NCBI GenBank assembly: GCA_016720805.1
Contig: JADKJZ010000006.1
Location: 1-64,000 of the forward strand
DNA from: Gemmatimonadota bacterium
GTDB taxonomy: Bacteria; Gemmatimonadota; Gemmatimonadetes; Gemmatimonadales; GWC2-71-9
Direction of reading: 5' to 3'
Length of the DNA: 64,000 nucleotides
Below are positions 35,861 through 43,785 of this stretch, piece by piece; the stretch's first letter is position 1; every line of letters begins with the position of its first letter. Made by a program: the position numbers and the translations under genes. Under the pieces are notes generated by a model. That model was not told the DNA's origin and searched no databases. It saw nothing but the letters and a program-made list of their open reading frames with translations.

Positions 35861-36726
35861 AGCTGCTCTGGCGCGAAGCGCTGCTGGCCTTCCAGCGGAC
35901 CCGCACCCTCTCGGTGCTGTCCATCACCACCATTGCCTTTGCCCTCTTCGTCACCGGCCTCTTCGGCCTCGTGGCCCTGAACCTCCGGTCGGCGCTGCGC
36001 AACGTCGCCGAACGCGTCGAGGTGGTCGCGTTCGTCTATCGCGGCACGCCGTCGCAGCAGCTGACGGTGGCCAGTTCCGACATCGCCGCGTTCCCCGAGG
36101 TCCTCGAGGTCCGCTACGTCTCCGAGGAGGAGGCCCTCAGCGCCGCCCGGCGTGACCTGGTCGAGTTCCAGGAGGCCTATCAGGACCTCGAGATCAACCC
36201 GCTCCCGCCCTCGCTCGAAATCCGACTCCGACCCGAGTTCCGCGATGCGGAGCACGCAGGCGAGGTGGCCGAGCGGCTGCGCGGCTTCGAGTTCGTCGAG
36301 GACGTGCGCTATGGTCGCGACTGGGTCGAACGCCTCGACGCCCTGCGCCAAATCGCGGCCTTCGTCGGCCTCGCGATCGGGCTGGCCTTCGCGCTCGTGA
36401 GCATCGTGATCATCGGCGTCACCATCCGGATGACGGTGCTCCACCGTGCCCGCGAGATCCGGATCATGCGGCTCGTCGGTGCCACCGACTGGTTCATCCG
36501 CGGCCCCTTCCTGCTCGAGGGGATCATCAAGGGTCTCGTCGGCGGGATCATCGCCTCCATCCTCTGTGGGGCGGTCTTCGGCGCCTTCGCAGCGGGCCAG
36601 TTCGGCCTCGGCATGGGCCTGACCTTCTTCGGCCCGCTCGACGTGGTGCTCCTCCTGCTCTTCGGGATGCTGCTCGGGCTCACGGGCTCGCTCGTGAGCG
36701 TGGGTCGGCACCTGAAGAAGGTGTGA
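35857..36726 (+). CDS. ftsX: Cell division protein FtsX
   Basis: 289-residue inner-membrane partner of FtsE with four predicted helices: LSVLSITTIAFALFVTGLFG (TM1), a periplasmic loop with VEVVAFVYRGT, LEVRYVSEEEALSAARRDLV and NPLPPSLEIRLRPEFRD (the NPLP segment is a FtsX landmark), then IAAFVGLAIGLAFALVSIVI (TM2), REIRIMRLVGATDWFIRGPF (FtsX signature RxLGA/VGAT), GLVGGIIASILCGAVF and LLLLFGMLLGLTGSLVSV. ATG overlaps ftsE; the stop overlaps the GTG of the EnvC-like gene. Confidence 0.95.
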   Translation: MKLLWREALLAFQRTRTLSVLSITTIAFALFVTGLFGLVALNLRSALRNVAERVEVVAFVYRGTPSQQLTVASSDIAAFPEVLEVRYVSEEEALSAARRDLVEFQEAYQDLEINPLPPSLEIRLRPEFRDAEHAGEVAERLRGFEFVEDVRYGRDWVERLDALRQIAAFVGLAIGLAFALVSIVIIGVTIRMTVLHRAREIRIMRLVGATDWFIRGPFLLEGIIKGLVGGIIASILCGAVFGAFAAGQFGLGMGLTFFGPLDVVLLLLFGMLLGLTGSLVSVGRHLKKV

Positions 36727-38021
36727 GAACGATGATCGATGATCGATGGTCGATGATCGATCAACCCGGCCGCGGTGCGCAAGGTGATCGCGCCTCCCGC
36801 GTATCGGTCATCGATCATCGATCATCGATCATCCTCGCGTACGTACTCGCGTTCATGGTGCTGTGCTCGGCTTCGCTCGCCGCCCAGGCCAACCCCGACC
36901 TCGAAGCCTCCCGCCGCCGCCTTGACCAGATCCGGCAGGAGCGCGAGCAGCTCCAGCGGCAGCAGCAACGCATCACCGGCCAGGTAAGCGACGTCGGGGC
37001 GGCGCTCCGCAACATCGAACGGCAGCGCGACGCCACCACGCGGCTGGTGAGCGAGATCGAGAAACAGATCGGCGGACTCGGCTCGCAGCTGGAACGCTCC
37101 GCCGCCGAGATGACGCTGGCCCAGGACAACCTGGCCGACCGGAAGGCCGTATTGCGGCGCCGGCTCGCCGACATCTACAAACGCGGCCCGCTCTACACCT
37201 TCCAGGTGCTGCTCGCCGCGGAGTCGTTCGGCGACCTCCTCACCCGCTACAAGTATCTCTACCTCACCTCGCGCCAGGACCGCGCCCTCGTCGGCGACGT
37301 CGAGCGACTGACCAAGCGGGTCAGTGGGCAGCGCAGCGAGCTGCTCGGCATCCGCACCGAGCTGGACCGCCGTCGCGACGAGCGCGAGGCCGAGCTCGAG
37401 CGTTTCGCGAATCTCGCCGACGAGCGACAGGCCCAGCTCAAGACGCTGCAGCGCTCCTCGGCGCAGACTCAGCAACGGCTGACCACCCTCGAGCGCGACG
37501 AGGCCCGCGTCAACGACCTGCTCGCCTCGCTGGAACGCACCCGGCGCACGACGGAAGCCAATCGTGCCGCGCGCCCCGGCGCCGTCGCGCCGGTGCCATC
37601 CGGCCGCAACCTCTCGACCGCCGACCTCGGCAAGCTCGAGTGGCCGGTGGAAGGCAACATCCTCTTCGAATTCGGGCGGGACACGCTGAAGAACGGCGGG
37701 GTCGTGCGGAATCAGGGGATCGGGATCGGTGCGCCGGTGGGGACGCCGGTGAAAGCCGTCGAAGCGGGGACCGCGGTGTTGGTGCGCCGCCTGTCGACCT
37801 ACGGCCTCTCGGTCTTCGTGCAGCACGGTGACGGCTACTACTCGCTCTACATGCAGTTGCAGAGCGCGTCGGTGACGGAGGGGCAGCAGGTGACGCGGGG
37901 GCAGGTGATCGGCGCGGTGGGTGGCGCGAATTCGGATCGGGGGCCGCACCTCTACTTCGAGATTCGCGGGGAGCAGCAGATCGCGCTCGATCCGCTCGTC
38001 TGGCTCCGCCGGAGGCGATAG
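36723..38021 (+). CDS. envC: EnvC-like murein hydrolase activator with degenerate LytM domain
   Basis: 432 residues from GTG 36723, which overlaps the ftsX stop. A long coiled coil (LEASRRRLDQIRQEREQLQR, QQQRITGQVSDVGAALRNIE and onward, to about residue 285) is followed by a LytM/M23 domain. Catalytic residues are missing: the first motif reads NQGIGIGAP instead of HxGxD, and the last HLYFEIR instead of HxHFE, as in E. coli EnvC, which activates amidases and does not cut itself. The first ~38 residues (MRTMIDDRWSMIDQPGRG, VSVIDHRSSI) are encoded by a heptamer repeat element; the hydrophobic signal segment ILAYVLAFMVLCSASLAAQA follows. An ATG at 36855 would lose most of that signal. Function: septal hydrolase activation via FtsEX. 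Confidence 0.86.
   Translation: MRTMIDDRWSMIDQPGRGAQGDRASRVSVIDHRSSIILAYVLAFMVLCSASLAAQANPDLEASRRRLDQIRQEREQLQRQQQRITGQVSDVGAALRNIERQRDATTRLVSEIEKQIGGLGSQLERSAAEMTLAQDNLADRKAVLRRRLADIYKRGPLYTFQVLLAAESFGDLLTRYKYLYLTSRQDRALVGDVERLTKRVSGQRSELLGIRTELDRRRDEREAELERFANLADERQAQLKTLQRSSAQTQQRLTTLERDEARVNDLLASLERTRRTTEANRAARPGAVAPVPSGRNLSTADLGKLEWPVEGNILFEFGRDTLKNGGVVRNQGIGIGAPVGTPVKAVEAGTAVLVRRLSTYGLSVFVQHGDGYYSLYMQLQSASVTEGQQVTRGQVIGAVGGANSDRGPHLYFEIRGEQQIALDPLVWLRRRR
36731..36833. repeat. Heptamer-repeat inverted-arm element E (TCATCGA family), inside envC 5' end
   Basis: The left arm (36731-36763) is made of GATGATC/GATGGTC units and the right arm (36806-36833) of TCATCGA units. Over 26 nt, 25 positions of the arms are complementary, around a 42-bp spacer. 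The whole element is translated in frame as the start of the EnvC-like protein, without a stop. Confidence 0.85.
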
Positions 38022-38030
38022 TCGCCGCGC

Positions 38031-39494
38031 TCAGGCGGCGCTGCCGATCCGGTCGACGTCCTGTCCCTTCCCCTCGAGCAGCGCCGCTTCGACCCGGGCA
38101 AAGAGATCTTCCGGCCGATGGACTCCGGGGTGCGGATAGACGGCAACGCCAGCCGTGAGGCGGCAACGCACGCCGAGCTGGAGTTCGCCGAGTCCGGCCG
38201 AATCGAGGCGTTCCCGGATCCGATGCACCGTGTCCCGCGCCCCGACCAGATCGGTCTCGGGCAGCAACAGCAGGAATTCTTCGCCGCCATAGCGGGCGAC
38301 GAAGTCGGGAGCGCGCAGTTCGCGCTGGAGCAAGCGGCCGAGGTCGGCCAGGACGCGGTGGCCGCCGTCGCGGCCGAGGCGCTCGTTGATCACGCGCATG
38401 CCGTCGACGTCGAGCAGCACCAGCGCGAAGGTGACATCGTAGCGGCGCGCGCGATCGAACTCCTCCCGAATCCGTCGATCGAGCGCATCGAGGGTGCCGC
38501 AGCCGGTGAGCGGATCGACGTGGGCCGTGATCGCCTGCCGGCGCACGATCGCGCCGCGTCGCTCCTCGGTCTCGAGGAGGCGGGCGGTCGCCGCGACGGC
38601 CAGTTCGGTAAATTCCACCTGCCCTGGCGTGAGCGGAGGCGCGCCATGCCGCGCGCGCAGGACGACCGAACCGACACTGCGTCCCATCGGGCGGAGCGGG
38701 ATCGCCGCCGTGCTGATGAGATCGGTCGGCGGCGCGATCACCCCGGGCCGCGGCGTGCTCCGGAATAGCGGGCTCTCGCGAACGTCGCGCAGGTAGCAGG
38801 TCAGCCCGGACGCCGCCGCGGCGACGGCTTCCGGCCACTTCTCGAGTTCCACGTCGGCGTCGCGAAGTTTCGGCAAGTCCGTCGCCGCGATCAGCCGCCC
38901 ACCGGCCGCCTCGGGATGGTGGAGCAGGCAGCTGACCGAGGCGAGGTCCAGTGACCGTGCCAGGCCGTGGACGAGGGCGTGCAGCATATCTTCGCGATAG
39001 AGTTCGGTCGCGACGAGCTGCAGCAGTTCGAAGAGCCGGAGATCGTGGCCACGGCCCTGGGATTCGCTCCCGCGCGGCGCCACCAGGCGGGCGCGCAGTC
39101 GGGCGACCAACTGCCGTCCCTCGAGCGGAAGCAGGATCGCCTCGTCGGCACCCGCCTCCGCCGCGCGCACCAGGTCGGTCGGATCGTCGCTGGAAATGAG
39201 GCAGATGATCTGGGCACCGCTGCGGCGAGCCGAGCCGAGCGCATCGATCATTTCGCGGCCACCGAGCGCGAGCGAGCGGCAGGTCGCGAGGACAAGGGCG
39301 GGACGGTCTTCCGGCAGCGCGCGGACATCGGCCGCCTCCGCCACCTGGAAGCCGGCCCGCACCAACTCGCCTTCGAGCCCGATGGGACGCTCGTCGGGCG
39401 AGCCGACCAGCACCACCAACGGCCGCGGTCCGGTACTCCGGGCCACACCCGCCAACAGCTGAGGCAAGGGATCAATGCGCAAGATATCCGACAC
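38031..39494 (-). CDS. GGDEF diguanylate cyclase with pseudo-receiver and GAF-like domains
   Basis: 487 residues from GTG 39494. Residues 15-125 look like a receiver fold (PLVVLVGSPDERPIGLEGEL, ICLISSDDPTDLVRAAEAGA, DEAILLPLEGRQLVARLRAR) but the phospho-acceptor Asp position (LVLATCRS) lacks Asp, so it is likely a pseudo-receiver. A GAF-like part follows (LVHGLARSLDLASVSCLLHH, AAIPLRPMGRSVGSVVL). The GGDEF domain starts DPLTGCGTLDALDRRIREEF and has the active site YGGEEFLLLLPETD; RAPD five residues before is a product-inhibition I-site RxxD. Expected product is c-di-GMP. The catalytic site is intact. Confidence 0.88.
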   Translation of the reverse strand: MSDILRIDPLPQLLAGVARSTGPRPLVVLVGSPDERPIGLEGELVRAGFQVAEAADVRALPEDRPALVLATCRSLALGGREMIDALGSARRSGAQIICLISSDDPTDLVRAAEAGADEAILLPLEGRQLVARLRARLVAPRGSESQGRGHDLRLFELLQLVATELYREDMLHALVHGLARSLDLASVSCLLHHPEAAGGRLIAATDLPKLRDADVELEKWPEAVAAAASGLTCYLRDVRESPLFRSTPRPGVIAPPTDLISTAAIPLRPMGRSVGSVVLRARHGAPPLTPGQVEFTELAVAATARLLETEERRGAIVRRQAITAHVDPLTGCGTLDALDRRIREEFDRARRYDVTFALVLLDVDGMRVINERLGRDGGHRVLADLGRLLQRELRAPDFVARYGGEEFLLLLPETDLVGARDTVHRIRERLDSAGLGELQLGVRCRLTAGVAVYPHPGVHRPEDLFARVEAALLEGKGQDVDRIGSAA

Positions 39495-39513
39495 GGAACC
39501 TCGTACCGAAGGG

Positions 39514-40395
39514 ATGGTGGCCGAGGCCGTGGGCCGCCCAGGGGAATTGCTGGGCGCCCACGTCTCGACCCAAGGCGGCCCAGCCACTGCCCCGGGCCGC
39601 GGGGCGGCGATCGGGGCCACGGCACTCCAGCTCTTCACCAAGACCCCGAACATGTGGCGGGAACCTGTGGTGACGCCGGAGATTGCCGCCGCGTTCCAGC
39701 GTGCGAGGGCTGAGCATCCTGTCGGGGCGATCGTTTCGCACGATTCGTACCTGATCAACCTCGCCTCCCCAGACCCCGACCTCCGGGCCAAGTCCCTGGC
39801 GGCGTTTTCCGGTGAACTGACGCGTTCCCAAGCACTTGGCCTTGAGGGGATCGTCTCCCACCCGGGGAACTACATCGACGACCACGACGCCGGACTGGAG
39901 CGGAATGCGGCAGCGATCACGGAAGCCCTCCGTGCCGTCCCCGGCGAGGTCATGGTCTTCCTGGAGACCACGGCCGGCACCGGGACGGTATTGGGACGGT
40001 CATTCGAGGAGCTGAGGGACATTCGGGCTTTGATCGGGTCGGATGTCCGCGATCGCGTCGCCTTCTGCGCCGACACCTGCCACCTGTACAGCGCCGGGTA
40101 CGACCTGGTGAACGACTTCGACGGGGTCTGGGCGGCCTGGGACCGGATCATCGGCCTGGCACACCTCCGCTGCCTGCACCTGAACGACTCGAAGAATCCC
40201 TTCGCCTCGAAGAAGGACCGGCACGAACTGATTGGCGACGGCTCGCTCGGCACCGAGCCCTTCCGGCGAATCATGACGGACCGCCGCTTCGTGGCGATCC
40301 CCAAGCTGCTGGAGACACCCAAGGGCGATGACGACGAGGTCACCAACGATCGCCGCATGCTGGGGCTGCTCCGTTCCTTCCGGGAACCGAATTGA
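39514..40395 (+). CDS. nfo: Endonuclease IV (AP endonuclease Nfo)
   Basis: 293-residue TIM-barrel enzyme cutting DNA 5' of abasic sites. ATG 39514 follows GAAGGG and avoids overlap with the divergent GGDEF gene; an ATG 13 codons earlier is possible. Motifs: LLGAHVSTQGGPATAPGRGA, ALQLFTKTPNMWREP, VSHDSYLINLASPDPDLRAK, GLEGIVSHPGNYID, VFLETTAGTGTVLG (catalytic Glu), FCADTCHLYSAGYDL (zinc), LHLNDSKNPFASKKDRHELI, GDGSLGTEPF. All three zinc sites are represented. Start of a three-gene + unit. Confidence 0.94.
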   Translation: MVAEAVGRPGELLGAHVSTQGGPATAPGRGAAIGATALQLFTKTPNMWREPVVTPEIAAAFQRARAEHPVGAIVSHDSYLINLASPDPDLRAKSLAAFSGELTRSQALGLEGIVSHPGNYIDDHDAGLERNAAAITEALRAVPGEVMVFLETTAGTGTVLGRSFEELRDIRALIGSDVRDRVAFCADTCHLYSAGYDLVNDFDGVWAAWDRIIGLAHLRCLHLNDSKNPFASKKDRHELIGDGSLGTEPFRRIMTDRRFVAIPKLLETPKGDDDEVTNDRRMLGLLRSFREPN

Positions 40396-40427
40396 CCGCC
40401 GCCACCCCGAGGCGGCATCTTCGTCGG

Positions 40428-41027
40428 ATGCGACTCCCCCTCCTGGTCGGCCTCGCCGTTGCCGCGTCTCCCCTTCCGGCAACGGCCCAACTCTCCGTGC
40501 GGCTCGGTGCCGGTGCCACCCTTGGCCACAGCCTGGTGTCGCAGGCGACGCTCTACGACGATCTGGTGTCGCTCAAGACCGGCACCGCGCCGACCCTCGT
40601 GGTTGGGCTCGGCTACCCGATTGCGCCGAGGTACCGACTCGTCGCGGAGGCGCGCGTCGCGAGCAGCAGCATGACGGCCACGAGCAACGCAGGCAGCAAC
40701 GACCTGGGGACGCTCCGCACGGTCACCGTGGCGTTGCTCGCCGAGGGCCCGCTGCCGTACCACCTCCGCTTTCAGGTGGGCGGGGGGATGATCAAGTATT
40801 CGCCGTCGGAGGCGACCGGCGTCTTCGCCGACGACGCGCCGATGAAGCCGATGGCCACGGCCGGCCTGGGTTGGGTGAAGGCGCTCCGGCCGGGACTCGA
40901 CCTCAGCGCCTCGGCGCGCTGGGATCTGCACGAATTCACCACCGCGGCGCTCGAGCGGCGCGGCTGGTCGCTGGCGCAGCGGATCCACCGCGTCGCCCTC
41001 ACCATCGGCATCGAGCGAGGCTTCTGA
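40428..41027 (+). CDS. Exported outer-membrane beta-barrel-like protein, unknown function
   Basis: 199 residues from ATG 40428, with a signal peptide (MRLPLLVGLAVAASPLPATA) and cleavage after TAQ. The mature part alternates polar and apolar residues in strands with Gly and aromatic positions (RLGAGATLGHSLVSQATLYD, LRFQVGGGMIK, ASARWDLHEFTTAALERRGW) and ends in VALTIGIERGF, a C-terminal Phe as in barrel proteins. It resembles small eight-stranded barrels but no family is recognised. A TTG at 40392 overlapping the nfo stop by 4 bp is a possible alternative start. Confidence 0.65.
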   Translation: MRLPLLVGLAVAASPLPATAQLSVRLGAGATLGHSLVSQATLYDDLVSLKTGTAPTLVVGLGYPIAPRYRLVAEARVASSSMTATSNAGSNDLGTLRTVTVALLAEGPLPYHLRFQVGGGMIKYSPSEATGVFADDAPMKPMATAGLGWVKALRPGLDLSASARWDLHEFTTAALERRGWSLAQRIHRVALTIGIERGF

Positions 41028-41677
41028 TGCGCCGCGTCGCGCCCGCCATCGCCCTGCTCGCCCTCGTCGGGTGTGCCGACATCGTGCCGCCACGCGCGGT
41101 GCTCACGAACTACGAGTACGCGGCGATCGACGGCCTCGATTCGCTGACCTTCAAGTGGCGGCCGAGCGACCTGCCGGTGAAGATCTACGTCGCGGACGAC
41201 TCACCGCTCCGCCCGCACCTGGTCACGGCGATCGATCGCTGGGAACGCGCCTTCCTCTATGGGGAGTTCCGCGCCACGTTGGTCGCCGATTCCAATGCCG
41301 CCGATATCATTGTCCGCAACACGCCGTCCTTCGTGAACGGCGCGGCGCGCGCGCTGAACGCATTCGCACCGCAGTGCATCGGCGAGACCAACTTCGAGCT
41401 CGGCACCGCGCCCGGCACCCTCCAGCTGCCGTGGCGGATCTACGTCTGGCCGGCGTCCTCGTCGACCGCCCCGGGCATCGAGACCTGCTACTCGATCACC
41501 GTCACGCACGAGCTCGGCCACGCGCTCGGGATCATTTCGCCTGGCCACACCGGGGCGACGCCGAGCGATGTGATGTACCGCGACCCAGTGCTCGATGGGT
41601 TGAGTGAGCGCGACGTGAGCACGATCGAGCGCCTCTACCACAGCCCCACCTCATTGATCGCGGCCCCCCGGCCGTAG
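41027..41677 (+). CDS. Matrixin-like metzincin lipoprotein
   Basis: 216 residues. The signal ends in a lipobox (ALLALVGCADI), so the protein is probably membrane-anchored. The zinc site is VTHELGHALGIISPGHTG, an HExxHxxxxxGxH variant, followed by DVMYRDPVLDGLSERDVSTI with the Met-turn, and then LERLYH-like RLYH. Two cysteines (QCIGET and ETCYSIT) may form a disulfide. The upstream strand-forming region (LPVKIYVADDSPLRPHLVTA, IDRWERAF) fits the N-terminal part of a matrixin catalytic domain. Substrate unknown. ATG overlaps the barrel gene by one base. Confidence 0.82.
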   Translation: MRRVAPAIALLALVGCADIVPPRAVLTNYEYAAIDGLDSLTFKWRPSDLPVKIYVADDSPLRPHLVTAIDRWERAFLYGEFRATLVADSNAADIIVRNTPSFVNGAARALNAFAPQCIGETNFELGTAPGTLQLPWRIYVWPASSSTAPGIETCYSITVTHELGHALGIISPGHTGATPSDVMYRDPVLDGLSERDVSTIERLYHSPTSLIAAPRP

Positions 41678-41717
41678 CCCGCGAGGCCGCGACGGTCCCT
41701 CCGGGTTTGCTCGGGGG

Positions 41718-41736
41718 GGCCGGCGCGGCCATTTTT
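41718..41736 (+). terminator. Probable intrinsic terminator after the matrixin-like gene
   Basis: GGCCGGCGCGGCC forms a short GC stem and is followed directly by ATTTTT, about 40 bp after the stop and 50 bp before pckG. Confidence 0.45.
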
Positions 41737-41788
41737 CGGGCCTCGCCGCCCTCCCCCGGGCAGCGTGACCGCCCCTTAGGGAGAGCAG

Positions 41789-43645
41789 ATGCACACCACC
41801 GCCACGCCGCTTGCTGTCGCCGCGCCGGATTGGGTCCGGCACCCCCGCCTGAAGGCCTGGGTCGCCGAGATGGCCGCCCTGACTCAACCTGACCAGATCC
41901 ATTGGTGCGACGGTTCGCAGGCGGAGTACGACGCGCTCTGCGAGCAGATGGTCGCGTCCGGCATGTTGGTGCGCCTCGATCCGGTCAAGCGCCCCAATTC
42001 CTTCCTGGCGCTCTCCGACCCGAGCGATGTGGCCCGCGTCGAGGACCGCACCTTCATCTGCAGCGAGCGCAAGGGCGACGCCGGCCCGACCAACAACTGG
42101 GTCGAGCCGCGCGAGATGCGGGCGACGCTGAAGGGATTGTTCGCGGGTTCGATGCGCGGCCGCACGATGTACGTGGTGCCCTTCTCGATGGGACCGATCG
42201 GCTCGCCCCTCTCGCACATCGGCGTGGAACTCTCCGACTCCCCGTACGTCGTCGTCAACATGCGGATCATGACCCGCATGGGCCGCGCGGTGCTCGAGGC
42301 GCTCGGCGAGGACGACTTCATTCCCGCGATGCACTCGGTCGGCGCGCCGCTCACCGCCGGCCAGGCCGACACGAAGTGGCCCTGCAATCCCGAGAAGTAC
42401 ATCGTCCACTTCCCCGAGGACCGGGAGATCTGGTCGTACGGCTCGGGCTACGGCGGCAACGCGCTGCTCGGCAAGAAGTGCTTCGCGCTGCGCATTGCCT
42501 CGGTGATGGGGCGCGACGACGGCTGGATGGCGGAGCACACGCTCATCCTTGGCGTGGAAGATCCGCAGGGGCAAAAGACCTACGTGGCGGCCGGCTTCCC
42601 GAGCGCCTGCGGCAAGACCAACTTCGCCATGCTGATCCCGCCCGAGGTCTACGCCGGTTGGAAGGTCACCACCGTCGGCGATGACATTGCCTGGATCCGT
42701 CCCGGTGAGGACGGGCGCTTGCACGCAATCAATCCCGAGGCGGGCTACTTCGGCGTCGCGCCGGGCACTTCCGAATCCACCAACCCGAACGCGATGGCGT
42801 CCTGCCGCGCGAACGCGATCTTCACCAACGTCGGCCTCACCGATGACGGCGATGTCTGGTGGGAGGGAATGACCGACACCCCGCCCGCCACGCTCACCGA
42901 TTGGCGCGGCAATCGCTGGACGCCGGAGTCGAAGACGCCCGCGGCGCACCCGAACGCGCGCTTCACCGCGCCGGCGTCGCAGTGCCCGTCGATCGACCCC
43001 GCGTGGGAGGACCCGGCCGGCGTGCCGATTTCCGCCTTCATCTTCGGCGGCCGTCGCGCCACCACCGTCCCGCTGGTGCACCAGGCCTTCAACTGGAGCT
43101 TCGGCGTCTACCTCGGCGCCACCATCGGCTCCGAGACCACGGCGGCCGCGGCGGGTGCCACCGGACAGGTGCGCCGCGACCCGTTCGCGATGCTGCCGTT
43201 CTGCGGCTATCACATGGGTGACTACTTCAACCATTGGCTGCAGATGGGCCGCGGCCTCTCCGACCCGCCGCGGATCTTCTGCGTCAACTGGTTCCGCAAG
43301 GACGCCAACGGGAAGTTCATCTGGCCCGGGTTCGGGCAGAACATGCGCGTGCTCGAGTGGATCGTCGGCCGGGTCCGCGGCCGCGCCTCGGGGATCGAGT
43401 CGCCGATCGGCTGGATGCCGCGCTATGAAGATCTCCGCTGGGACGGAATGTCCTTCCCGAAGGAGACCTTCCTGGAGTTGATGGAGGTCGATCGCGAACA
43501 GTGGAAGGCCGAGCTCCTCGGCCATCGCGAACTGTTCGAGAAGCTCTACGACCGACTGCCGCAGGAGTTCATGTACATGCGTGAGCTGATTCTCTCGGCG
43601 TTGTGGCGGAGTCCGGAGCACTGGCGGTTGGAAGCGGAGGCGTAA
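41789..43645 (+). CDS. pckG: Phosphoenolpyruvate carboxykinase (GTP)
   Basis: 618-residue cytoplasmic enzyme making PEP from oxaloacetate with GTP; key for gluconeogenesis from amino acids, in keeping with the many exported peptidases. ATG 41789 follows AGGGAGAGC. Motifs: IHWCDGSQAEYDALCEQMV, RTMYVVPFSMGPIGSPLSHI, VNMRIMTRMG, WPCNPEKYIVHFPEDREIWS, YGGNALLGKKCFALRIASVM, GFPSACGKTNFAMLIPP (P-loop with reactive Cys), VGDDIAWIRPGEDGRLHAIN, EAGYFGVAPGTS, FIFGGRRATTVPLVHQAFNW. The GTP-dependent family is clear from length and the ACGKTN loop. Confidence 0.97.
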   Translation: MHTTATPLAVAAPDWVRHPRLKAWVAEMAALTQPDQIHWCDGSQAEYDALCEQMVASGMLVRLDPVKRPNSFLALSDPSDVARVEDRTFICSERKGDAGPTNNWVEPREMRATLKGLFAGSMRGRTMYVVPFSMGPIGSPLSHIGVELSDSPYVVVNMRIMTRMGRAVLEALGEDDFIPAMHSVGAPLTAGQADTKWPCNPEKYIVHFPEDREIWSYGSGYGGNALLGKKCFALRIASVMGRDDGWMAEHTLILGVEDPQGQKTYVAAGFPSACGKTNFAMLIPPEVYAGWKVTTVGDDIAWIRPGEDGRLHAINPEAGYFGVAPGTSESTNPNAMASCRANAIFTNVGLTDDGDVWWEGMTDTPPATLTDWRGNRWTPESKTPAAHPNARFTAPASQCPSIDPAWEDPAGVPISAFIFGGRRATTVPLVHQAFNWSFGVYLGATIGSETTAAAAGATGQVRRDPFAMLPFCGYHMGDYFNHWLQMGRGLSDPPRIFCVNWFRKDANGKFIWPGFGQNMRVLEWIVGRVRGRASGIESPIGWMPRYEDLRWDGMSFPKETFLELMEVDREQWKAELLGHRELFEKLYDRLPQEFMYMRELILSALWRSPEHWRLEAEA

Positions 43646-43648
43646 CTG

Positions 43649-43785
43649 CCGTTAGTCGTTTGTCGTTAGTCATTGGTCGTTAGGGTGCCAGCGGAGCTCT
43701 CGGTGTTCGTGGCGGTTGGAACCGCTTCAGGATGCAAGTGAAGTCGACAGGTCCCTCTAACGACTAATGACTAACGACTCATGAC
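43649..43785. repeat. Heptamer-repeat inverted-arm element F (CGTTAGT family)
   Basis: The left arm 43649-43685 reads CGTTAGT CGTTTGT and further related units. The right arm 43753-43785 is the inverse (CTAACGA, CTAATGA, CTAACGA). In the best 22-nt overlap, 21 positions are complementary; the spacer is 67 bp. The ATG of the HD-domain gene (43781) lies at the end of the right arm. Confidence 0.85.
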
